The translations under genes and the position numbers were made by a program. 8,734 nucleotides of DNA from an uncultured Eubacteriales bacterium (GTDB lineage: Bacteria > Bacillota > Clostridia > Oscillospirales > QAKW01), in contig CAKRPM010000042.1 in the NCBI GenBank assembly GCA_934378025.1, positions 1 through 8,734 on the forward strand, read 5' to 3'. Below the pieces are notes generated by a model. It worked only from the letters and a program-made list of their open reading frames with translations. It was not told the DNA's origin and did not search any database. The number at the start of each line of letters is the position of its first letter. Within the stretch, counting starts at the first letter, position 1. This document shows, piece by piece, positions 1 to 6,453 of this stretch.

Positions 1-613
1 GCTCAATCTGTGTATAGCGGCTGTCCTTTTCGGTGATTCCGGCAGTGTTACGCATACCGAAATAAAAATCCTTTTCGGAATTTTTATAAAACTCAATGTC
101 TGACAATACACCCGCCTGCGTGGCATTAAATCGATCTTCCTCAAGATAGGGCGTCGTACGGCATAATCCGCCGATATCTTCAAAAACATCTGCTTTGGTT
201 TCTTTCAGCGCCTGATAATTCGGTTGGTCAAAAACATAGAAAACCGCAGGGCCCGATGCAATTTGACTGACCAAACGCGCCAGTGTTCCCTCCTGCGTCT
301 GATCCGTTCGCGCCAGTACATCCGAGAAGCAAACGGTAATCACCTGCACCCGTTTTTCCCCATCGCCGTCCAAATCGTCCGCATAAACCTTCAGTTTTTC
401 GGAAAGAGCGTCAATTTCGGTTTCGGAATAAGCGCCGTTGACCATATAGAGCACATACAAATCGATGCTATCCTTCTTTACACAACTGTTCACCGCCACG
501 GCAAGCGCGCATAAAATCAAAAAGCCCGCCAAAACTTTCAGCTTGTGATAGTACCAAAAGTTGACCAGTTTATCTTTAAATGTTTGCGGTGTTTCGGAGG
601 TGTAACGTTCCAA
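1..613 (-). CDS. Membrane-anchored protein of unknown function, C-terminus outside window
   Basis: I do not recognise a specific function. About 204 residues are visible, beginning MERYTSETPQ, and the frame is open to the window edge. A short cytoplasmic N-terminus (WYYHKLKVL at about 20-28) leads into one hydrophobic segment at about 26-43, followed by a soluble and presumably extracytoplasmic part. A cysteine at residue 44 (VNSC) resembles a lipobox only weakly, so a membrane anchor is more likely than a lipoprotein. Residues 80-86 (DLDGDGE) look like a calcium-binding EF-hand-type loop. The TTG at 611-613 is chosen as start because AAAGGGG lies six bases upstream; the next in-frame stop upstream is at 659-661, with no ATG or GTG between. 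A strong promoter lies upstream, so this is the first gene of its transcript. The coding call is firm and the function is unknown. Confidence 0.8.
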   Translation of the reverse strand, partial: MERYTSETPQTFKDKLVNFWYYHKLKVLAGFLILCALAVAVNSCVKKDSIDLYVLYMVNGAYSETEIDALSEKLKVYADDLDGDGEKRVQVITVCFSDVLARTDQTQEGTLARLVSQIASGPAVFYVFDQPNYQALKETKADVFEDIGGLCRTTPYLEEDRFNATQAGVLSDIEFYKNSEKDFYFGMRNTAGITEKDSRYTQIE

Positions 614-619
614 AATATT

Positions 620-626
620 CCCCTTT
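620..626 (-). promoter_or_regulatory. Ribosome binding site that decides a TTG start
   Basis: On the minus strand AAAGGGG is followed by six bases and then TTG at 613-611. No ATG or GTG lies in frame between this site and the upstream stop. The site is therefore the main support for a TTG start. An in-frame CTG at 634-632 is the only other candidate and has a poorer upstream match. Confidence 0.65.
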
Positions 627-664
627 CGCTGCAGCCAGCGTCCTTTCTGATAATCTATTTAATT

Positions 665-693
665 AGTATAACACGACGTCTGTTGATTTTCAA
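665..693 (-). promoter_or_regulatory. Sigma-A type promoter of the leftmost gene
   Basis: The minus strand carries TTGAAA (693-688), a 17-base spacer and TATACT (670-665). Each hexamer is one base from consensus. Transcription would begin near 658, giving a leader of about 45 bases before the TTG start. A short inverted repeat at 693-710 touches the -35 element and could be an operator. Confidence 0.75.
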
Positions 694-710
694 GTGGTTT
701 TAGACCCACT
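693..710. repeat. Short inverted repeat between divergent promoters
   Basis: AGTGG (693-697) and CCACT (706-710) form a perfect 5-bp inverted repeat around eight bases. TGGTTT also occurs twice, at 695-700 and 710-715. The repeat abuts the -35 box of the leftward promoter and lies upstream of the rightward one, where a repressor or activator could sit. A repeat this short can occur by chance. Confidence 0.3.
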
Positions 711-755
711 GGTTTACTATGCCGTATATCAAGATTTTATGCCTGTAAAAAACAC

Positions 756-784
756 TTGCTATCCGCCTTAAAATCCTGTACAAT
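756..784 (+). promoter_or_regulatory. Sigma-A type promoter of the cyclic-di-GMP protein gene
   Basis: TTGCTA (756-761) is followed by a 17-base spacer and TACAAT (779-784). The -10 is one mismatch and the -35 two mismatches from consensus. The predicted start near 791 leaves a leader of about 70 bases before the ATG at 862. Confidence 0.7.
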
Positions 785-796
785 TATTATATATTC

Positions 797-844
797 TTCG
801 GCGAAAAGCTGTAAAATTCCGCTGTCCTTTTATTAACCGCCGAA
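797..844 (+). promoter_or_regulatory. Possible folded mRNA leader ahead of the EAL gene
   Basis: TTCGGCG (797-803) pairs perfectly with CGCCGAA (838-844). Directly inside the left arm, AAAAG (804-808) can pair with CTTTT (827-831), leaving a six-base bulge on the right side. The fold would occupy most of the predicted leader and end seven bases before the GAGGTGA ribosome binding site (851-857). There is no T-tract after it, so it is not an intrinsic terminator. It does not match any riboswitch I recognise, including the GEMM cyclic-di-GMP class, and could be a chance fold. Confidence 0.35.
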
Positions 845-861
845 AATCATGAGGTGAACGT

Positions 862-3393
862 ATGAGCTTCCCGAACCATATCCAACATTCAAAAGCGATG
901 TATAACAAGCAGCGTTTTTTTGAAAAGGCACAAGAAAAAATCAATGCTCATCCGGCGGGATTTTATGTACTTTCCAGCGTCAATATTGAAAGTTTTAAAT
1001 ATGTAAACAGCCGTTACGGCAATGAAATCGGAGATCAAATTCTTAATTTTTTGAAAGCGGAAATCGGGAAAAGGATTTCCGTACTTGACGGCATCAGCGG
1101 GCAAATTGTCGGCGACGACTTTGTACTGCTTTATCCCGTACAAATGACCGCGTCGAAAGAAATTGAAGATTTGCAGAAGGTTCTTACCGCGCCGCCGTTC
1201 TTACCGCAAAAAATCCGCCTGCGAATCGGCAGATATATCATTACAAATCCAAGTCTTTCCATCGAGGCAATGTTCAGCTATGCCAAAATTGCCGCCGACT
1301 CCATACGCGGCAACTATGAAAAGTTTGTCGAATACTATGACGAGGATTTAAATCATACAATTTTAAAAAAGCAAACCATGGCTTATGAAATGGAACGCGC
1401 ACTGGCTACGGGGCAGTTTGAGGCGTGGTTTCAACCGCAATATAACCATGCCACCGGCGCACTGATTGGCGCCGAAGCGCTGGCAAGATGGAATCGAGAC
1501 GGCATTTACATCTCCCCCGCTGAATTTATTCCGTTTTTTGAACAAAACGGATTTATTTATGAAATGGATAAATCCATATTAAAGCAGTGCTGCATCCTGT
1601 TGCGCAAATGGATGGATCATGGGCAAATGCCGTTGCCCTTATCCGTGAATATATCACGCCGCGATCTTCTGCATGAAGATTTTGTTTCCGATGTCACCGA
1701 AATTATCCATCGATATAATATTTCACCGGATCTGATTCGATTTGAAATTACGGAATCCGCCTTTATCGACTCTCCCAAGGCCATTATTGATAAAGTAAAA
1801 CAATTGGGAGACATGGGCTATCTTATCGAAATCGATGACTTCGGCAGCGGATACTCCACGCTTAATATTTTAAAAGATGTTCCCGCCTCCATTTTAAAGC
1901 TGGATATGAAATTCTTCGAGAACACGGAAAACAATCAACGGGCGGGAAATATTATCGAAGCGGTGGTACGCATGGCAAAATGGCTGGACATGGCCGTCAT
2001 TGCCGAAGGCGTGGAAGAAAAGGCGCAGGCCGATTATTTAAAATCCATCGGATGTTACTATATCCAAGGTTATTACTATGCCAAGCCCATGACAGTTTCA
2101 CAATTGGAGCAACGCCTTGCCGAAAATATGCGCGAGCCGCAGCTTTCCCGATTAAAAACGCTGAAAACGCTGGACAATAATGAATTTTGGAATCCGAAAT
2201 CCATGGACACATTGATTTTCAACAGCTATGTCGGCGGTGCATGTATTTTTGAGTATTATCGCGGCAATGCCGACTTATTGCGACTGAATGATCAATATAT
2301 TCAACAACTCAGCGGCATTATCCGACCGGACGCCGAGCTGCATGAATCCAAAATCTCGCGCTTTATGAATCCGTCCAATAAAACAACGCTTTATGAAACG
2401 ATTGAAAAAGCCATTCAGACCCATCACGACGCCACGTGCGAGGTTAAGCTGAGTCATAAAGGTCAAACCGAATATCTGCGCGTCACCGTCCGTGCCATTG
2501 CCAAAACCGATGATCGTGTGTTATGTTATTCCGTCATTGCCAACATTACCGATCAGCGGTTGGCCGAAATCAATGAACGCAACATGGCAAAACAACTGGA
2601 CACCATTATGAGCAATCTTCACGCAGCCGTAACCGCAACCATCTACCATGACAAAGAGCACTTTAACGTCATTTTCATCAATCGCGGGTTTTACAAATTA
2701 TACGGATATACCAAAGAGCAGTACGAACAAGAGGTTGCATATATTAACGATCTGATTTTACCGGAGGATCGTGCCAAAGCAATGGAAACCGTCGATCGCG
2801 TTATGCGGGAAAAAATTACGATAACGCATGAGCTGCGTTGCCGCAAAAGAGACTCAAGTATAATCTGGATTCAAATGATCAATTCCGTTGTTTCCCTGGA
2901 CGGAATCGGTGACAACGTACTTTTGGGCATCGCCACGGATATTACGGAGCAAAAAGAAAACCGTCTGCAGCTGGAATTCTTTCATGATTATGCGCATAAG
3001 CTTTTAACGCAACCGAATGGCCGAAAAGCCATTGATCAAGCGCTGAAAAAAACGCTTGAATACTTTAAAGCGGAGCGCACCTATATTTTGCAGATTCATC
3101 CAAATCAAAAAAGCACCGAGCGAACCTTTGAAATTCATTCAGAGCATGCTCCGGAGCGCACCGCTCCACTGCCCTATTCAACAATTGAAAAATGTCTGGA
3201 GTCTTTGCAACATCAAAAATACGCTGTCATTGAAAGTGCCGAAAGTGACAAAGTTTTGCTTGCGCCGATCCGAAAGAGCGAAAAAATCGTCGGCTTGCTC
3301 GCTGTCGAGCGGCCGAGGCGTTTTTTAAAACAGGCGGAGCATCTTTCGCTGCTGGGAGATTTTATTTCAGTCGCCCTGGACAAAATTTCTTAA
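862..3393 (+). CDS. Cyclic-di-GMP phosphodiesterase, degenerate GGDEF-EAL-PAS-PAS-GAF
   Basis: This 843-residue protein probably hydrolyses cyclic-di-GMP. No membrane segment or signal peptide is visible, so it should be cytoplasmic. A GGDEF domain spans about 30-165, but its signature reads VGDDF (83-87) and the usual first metal-binding Asp (DxxxFK) is Asn41 in NIESFK, so cyclase activity is doubtful. The EAL domain (about 170-420) keeps QPQ (191-193), EAL (205-207), Asn263, EITES (295-299), DDFGSGYS (325-332), Lys346, Glu382 and QGY (402-404), the set expected in active enzymes. Two PAS-like segments follow at about 445-565 and 580-697, each ending in the usual NITDQ or DITEQ motif, and a GAF-like domain at about 705-843. 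The start is supported by GAGGTGA four bases upstream. It has its own promoter and a terminator directly after it, so it is probably monocistronic. Sensing and regulatory roles for the C-terminal domains are inferred; their ligands are unknown. Confidence 0.93.
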   Translation: MSFPNHIQHSKAMYNKQRFFEKAQEKINAHPAGFYVLSSVNIESFKYVNSRYGNEIGDQILNFLKAEIGKRISVLDGISGQIVGDDFVLLYPVQMTASKEIEDLQKVLTAPPFLPQKIRLRIGRYIITNPSLSIEAMFSYAKIAADSIRGNYEKFVEYYDEDLNHTILKKQTMAYEMERALATGQFEAWFQPQYNHATGALIGAEALARWNRDGIYISPAEFIPFFEQNGFIYEMDKSILKQCCILLRKWMDHGQMPLPLSVNISRRDLLHEDFVSDVTEIIHRYNISPDLIRFEITESAFIDSPKAIIDKVKQLGDMGYLIEIDDFGSGYSTLNILKDVPASILKLDMKFFENTENNQRAGNIIEAVVRMAKWLDMAVIAEGVEEKAQADYLKSIGCYYIQGYYYAKPMTVSQLEQRLAENMREPQLSRLKTLKTLDNNEFWNPKSMDTLIFNSYVGGACIFEYYRGNADLLRLNDQYIQQLSGIIRPDAELHESKISRFMNPSNKTTLYETIEKAIQTHHDATCEVKLSHKGQTEYLRVTVRAIAKTDDRVLCYSVIANITDQRLAEINERNMAKQLDTIMSNLHAAVTATIYHDKEHFNVIFINRGFYKLYGYTKEQYEQEVAYINDLILPEDRAKAMETVDRVMREKITITHELRCRKRDSSIIWIQMINSVVSLDGIGDNVLLGIATDITEQKENRLQLEFFHDYAHKLLTQPNGRKAIDQALKKTLEYFKAERTYILQIHPNQKSTERTFEIHSEHAPERTAPLPYSTIEKCLESLQHQKYAVIESAESDKVLLAPIRKSEKIVGLLAVERPRRFLKQAEHLSLLGDFISVALDKIS

Positions 3394-3400
3394 AACCGTA

Positions 3401-3433
3401 AAAACCGACCTTGTTTTTAACAAGGTCGGTTTT
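3401..3433. terminator. Bidirectional intrinsic terminator between convergent genes
   Basis: The arms 3401-3415 and 3419-3433 pair perfectly over 15 bp around a three-base loop. The core is CCGACCTTG against CAAGGTCGG. The A-run at the left end and T-run at the right end supply a U-tract for either direction. It lies 7 bases after the EAL gene stop and 14 bases after the stop of the convergent acyltransferase gene, so it should end both transcripts. Confidence 0.92.
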
Positions 3434-3447
3434 ATTATAGAAATGAT

Positions 3448-4557
3448 CTACAGCTCTTTTGACTTTATAATAAATATTTTTTGAATTTTCAGATAGCCCT
3501 TCCCGAGATATTTATAAATCATCTTTATTGCTTTAGCCGTTACAAAACTGATCAGCAAAAGCCAAAGCACAATCAAGGGTGCAAACCGCGGCAGATAAAT
3601 CAATCGCTGACAAAGTATATAACAATAAAAGCTATGCGTCAGCCACATGATTGTAGATTCGTTTCCGATCCAAAGCAGCGGACGTTTGATCACAGCCCCC
3701 GCCTGATTATTCAGCAAGACCGCCACGCTCGCCGTAAACAGCGGCGCATATACAAAATCATAATTGTCATTTGTTTTTCGCCGCATATAAAATACGGCGA
3801 AAAGAAGCATAAGCGATACGGCGCACCATAAAATATTGCCGGAGAATTTTCGCTTGATTTTGGAAAGCAGATCATGCTTTGCAAACATACACCCCATTAA
3901 AAATCCCGGCAACAGCCGCATCCCCTGTACAAAAAGATCATATACCAAAGAGTTTGAAAGCGAAGCGCCCCACTGGTATTTCGTGAGCTTCGGCAGAACA
4001 AAAACAACAAAAGTATTCACCGCGCAAATGGTCACAAATTCCGTAAAAACATTTTGAAACTTTTCAGACAGTCTGTAAATAAGCGGAAATGCAACCAGCA
4101 AAACCACAAAAGGGGTGAAAAACCACCACTCCCCGTTATAAGTAATCTTCAGTCCGCTGAAATTCCACAAAAACTGTTCAAAATCAAGGGGAACAGTTTC
4201 TGCGCCCGCCAATAAACAGATGGGTATAAAAATCAAAAAAACCTGCCAATAAACAAAATATAATTTTTTGCATTTTTGTGCAATGACTTTGGATATTTTC
4301 CGCATAGATTGATCTTTGCAAACCCAAAAAGTACCGTAGCCGCTTAAAAAGACAAACAGCATCACACAGATTTTTCCGAACTGTCCGATCAAGTATTCAA
4401 TTGTGTTCCCTCCGAAAGAAAACAACGGTATATAAGTGATATCCTCGGCAATTCTTTCCGGAAAGAAAAACAAGTGATGGATAAACATTAACACAATTGC
4501 AATGGCCTTTATGACCTTTGTATCATTTCTGGTAAAGGTTACGGCTTCTTTTTCCAT
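3448..4557 (-). CDS. Acyltransferase-3 family integral membrane protein
   Basis: This 369-residue polytopic protein matches the acyltransferase-3 family, which moves acetyl or other acyl groups onto sugars of wall and surface polymers. Family features seen are the N-terminal basic stretch and first membrane helix with the paired His27-His28 (IHHLFF, usually the catalytic position), FVFLSGYG at 68-75, EWWFF at 143-147 and WLTHSFY at 305-311. About ten hydrophobic segments span residues 15-350, and the C-terminus is lysine-rich. The length is typical of the membrane domain alone, without the extra SGNH domain of OatA-like proteins. GAGGTGA lies four bases before the ATG. It is transcribed divergently from the neighbouring glycosyltransferase gene, which suggests a glycan substrate. 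The true acceptor and acyl donor cannot be read from the sequence. Confidence 0.85.
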   Translation of the reverse strand: MEKEAVTFTRNDTKVIKAIAIVLMFIHHLFFFPERIAEDITYIPLFSFGGNTIEYLIGQFGKICVMLFVFLSGYGTFWVCKDQSMRKISKVIAQKCKKLYFVYWQVFLIFIPICLLAGAETVPLDFEQFLWNFSGLKITYNGEWWFFTPFVVLLVAFPLIYRLSEKFQNVFTEFVTICAVNTFVVFVLPKLTKYQWGASLSNSLVYDLFVQGMRLLPGFLMGCMFAKHDLLSKIKRKFSGNILWCAVSLMLLFAVFYMRRKTNDNYDFVYAPLFTASVAVLLNNQAGAVIKRPLLWIGNESTIMWLTHSFYCYILCQRLIYLPRFAPLIVLWLLLISFVTAKAIKMIYKYLGKGYLKIQKIFIIKSKEL

Positions 4558-4577
4558 GGTGTCACCTCAAAAAAGTC

Positions 4578-4606
4578 TTGATTGTTTGAATATGCTGACA
4601 TATAAT
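4578..4606 (+). promoter_or_regulatory. Strong sigma-A promoter of the GtrB-like gene
   Basis: TTGATT (4578-4583), a 17-base spacer and a perfect TATAAT (4601-4606) precede the gene. The predicted start near 4613 gives a leader of about 29 bases. An AAGGAG ribosome binding site lies eight bases before the ATG at 4642. Confidence 0.8.
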
Positions 4607-4626
4607 AATTTAAAGGATTTTGTCAA
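4599..4626 (-). promoter_or_regulatory. Probable promoter of the acyltransferase gene, overlapping the opposite one
   Basis: On the minus strand a perfect TTGACA (4626-4621) is followed by 16 bases and TATATG (4604-4599). A spacing of 18 would instead use TATGTC. The -10 overlaps the TATAAT of the rightward promoter by four bases, so the two promoters should compete for RNA polymerase. The -35 is clear; the exact -10 is uncertain. Confidence 0.5.
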
Positions 4627-4641
4627 AAAGGAGAAAAAAAG

Positions 4642-5556
4642 ATGTTATCCGTCATTATTCCCGCTTATAACGAGCAAGAGGCGCTGCCCCTAACAAGTGC
4701 CGCCGTCACAAAAATACTGTGCGATGCACACATTGGTTTTGAACTGATTTTTATTGATGACGGCTCGAGCGATGATACCTGGGACAAAATCGCAGAACTT
4801 CATGCGCAAAATTCCAAAATAAAAGGCCTGCGATTTTCCAAGAATTTCGGCAAGGACGCGGCAATCTTCGCCGGTCTTGCGCACTGCAAAGGTGATTGTG
4901 CCGTAGTAATGGACTGCGATCTTCAACACCCGGCAGAAAAAATCGTCGATATGTACCGTTTGTGGTCCGAGGGATATGAAATTGTAGAAGGCGTTAAAAA
5001 TACACGCGGCGACGAGGGACGGATGCACCGATTTTCCGCCGGCATATTTTATCACATTATGACAAAAATCATGAAACAAGATATGTCCAATGCTTCCGAT
5101 TTTAAGCTGCTGGACAGAGCAGTGATTGACACGCTGCTCAAAATGCCCGAACATAAAATGTTTTTTCGAGCGCTTTCCTCCTGGGTCGGTTATAAAAGCA
5201 CCACAATTTTATATGACGTGCAAGAACGGGTCGGCGGCAAATCGAAATGGTCTACTGCAAGCCTGATCAAATATGCGGTTTCCTCCGCTGCGGACTTCAC
5301 GGTTCAGCCCATTCAAATGGTTACAAAATGCGGTACTCTCATGCTGATCATTTCCTTTGTGATCGGCATTTGGAGTCTGGTGGATAAAATTCAAGGCCGT
5401 TCCATTGAAGGTATGACCACCGTCATTTTTTTGCTGTTGCTGATCGGAAGTATGATTATGATCAGTCTTGGCATTATCGGTTACTACATCGCCAGGATAT
5501 TTGAGGAAGTGCAGGCACGCCCGCGCTATATTGTCAAAGATTTATTGGATGAATGA
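4642..5556 (+). CDS. GtrB/ArnC-type polyprenyl-phosphate glycosyltransferase (GT2)
   Basis: This 304-residue membrane-attached enzyme should transfer a sugar from a nucleotide donor to undecaprenyl phosphate on the cytoplasmic face, giving a lipid-linked sugar for use outside the cell. The GT2 fold (about 1-225) shows SVIIPAYNEQ at 3-12, IDDGSSDDT at 38-46, the metal-binding DCD (91-93) within DCDLQHPAE, and the basic motif ERVGGKSKW at 195-203. Two membrane helices at about 229-247 and 259-283 and a short basic tail with RPRYIVKD are typical of GtrB, CsbB and ArnC relatives. The length is normal for the group. Its own strong promoter lies upstream and its stop codon falls inside the convergent deacetylase gene. 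The sugar cannot be determined from sequence; the adjacent deacetylase hints at an N-acetylated sugar. Confidence 0.9.
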   Translation: MLSVIIPAYNEQEALPLTSAAVTKILCDAHIGFELIFIDDGSSDDTWDKIAELHAQNSKIKGLRFSKNFGKDAAIFAGLAHCKGDCAVVMDCDLQHPAEKIVDMYRLWSEGYEIVEGVKNTRGDEGRMHRFSAGIFYHIMTKIMKQDMSNASDFKLLDRAVIDTLLKMPEHKMFFRALSSWVGYKSTTILYDVQERVGGKSKWSTASLIKYAVSSAADFTVQPIQMVTKCGTLMLIISFVIGIWSLVDKIQGRSIEGMTTVIFLLLLIGSMIMISLGIIGYYIARIFEEVQARPRYIVKDLLDE

Positions 5557-6432
5557 GTCCGTTTTCAATCGGTGCAGCGCGTCATATTCGTTTTTGCGCC
5601 CGTTTGAAAAATAAAATTTTTGAAAAGAAGCTTTTCTTTCATCAAAAACCTTTTCCCCGGCAAGCGTATATCCCGGATGAAACAAAACTTCAATATTTCT
5701 TTTGTGCTTTACTGCCCTGTTGTAATAATGGGGCAGTATTTTTTCTACCCGCTGCAATGTCATATTGCCCGAAAACATGATGCCGAAAAAATCCGCATCG
5801 TCAATGCCGAGCTTTTTTAAAATCGGACGGTTGATGAAACCGCATCCCTTTAGCAGCCATTGTTTGATCAAATTCACGGAAAAATATTGAAAGAACAGCG
5901 ACGGCACGGCCAAAAAAGGCAAAATCGGCTCTGCAGGCATACGAATATAAGATACCGCAAGATGCTCTTCCCCAATAATTTCCGCCAATGTTTTAAAGAT
6001 CAAGGGAATCATGTGCGTATGCTGATGACTGTCCAAAAAGATCGGGGTTCCCTCCGGGAACAGTGAAAGCGCGCGATGAATTTGCGCTTTCATTTCTTGC
6101 TTCACCTGCGCATGCAATGCCTGCCGTTTTCCGAAAAGCGACAACCAAAGCAGCCCGGTAAAAGAATTTTTAAAGTACCCGTTATCGTCTACCAACAGCC
6201 CGAGTTTTTCCCGCTCGCTGACGCAAGTTCCCTCAACCAAGTTAATGTGAACCGCCAAGGTCATATCCCTGCATTGCCGCAATCGATTCGGCATATCCTC
6301 AAGAAGCGTATTCGGCAACACACTGATTTTATTTAAACAGCCGTTTTCACGGCACTGCAAAATCCGCGCACATGTTTTTTTGGTCATGCCAAAATCATCC
6401 GAACAAAAATAAATTTTAGGACTAAACGACAT
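5542..6432 (-). CDS. YdjC/ChbG-type carbohydrate deacetylase
   Basis: This 296-residue protein belongs to the YdjC-like deacetylase family, which removes N-acetyl groups from amino sugars using a metal bound by Asp and His. The motifs seen are CSDDFG (Asp12-Asp13), LAVHINLVEG (His62), the DSHQHTH cluster at 134-140 and LFHPGYT (His252). All expected catalytic positions look intact. No signal peptide is present, so it should act in the cytoplasm or at the inner membrane face. GGAG lies six bases before the ATG. It follows the GtrII-like gene by only 21 bases on the same strand and is probably co-transcribed with it. Relatives include chitooligosaccharide deacetylase ChbG and Francisella NaxD, which deacetylates a lipid-linked sugar; the context favours a NaxD-like role, but that is inference. 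Its last 15 bp overlap the convergent glycosyltransferase gene. Confidence 0.88.
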   Translation of the reverse strand: MSFSPKIYFCSDDFGMTKKTCARILQCRENGCLNKISVLPNTLLEDMPNRLRQCRDMTLAVHINLVEGTCVSEREKLGLLVDDNGYFKNSFTGLLWLSLFGKRQALHAQVKQEMKAQIHRALSLFPEGTPIFLDSHQHTHMIPLIFKTLAEIIGEEHLAVSYIRMPAEPILPFLAVPSLFFQYFSVNLIKQWLLKGCGFINRPILKKLGIDDADFFGIMFSGNMTLQRVEKILPHYYNRAVKHKRNIEVLFHPGYTLAGEKVFDERKASFQKFYFSNGRKNEYDALHRLKTDSFIQ

Positions 6433-6453
6433 TTTTTACTCCGTTTCTGACCC

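Noticed and set aside
224..514. 96-residue open frame on the plus strand
   Set aside because: It is antisense to the leftmost gene, which has a proper promoter, ribosome binding site and membrane segment.
614..861. Cyclic-di-GMP riboswitch upstream of the EAL gene
   Set aside because: I looked for GEMM-type conserved segments and found none; the leader after the predicted start is only about 70 bases.
4690..5154. 154-residue open frame on the minus strand
   Set aside because: It lies wholly antisense to the GT2 gene, whose motifs are clear, and its translation shows no family motif, so it is a shadow frame.
5621..5640. Hairpin GAAAAG-AAG-CTTTTC downstream of the GT2 gene as a terminator
   Set aside because: The stem is AT-rich and six bp, has no good T-tract, and lies within the deacetylase coding sequence.
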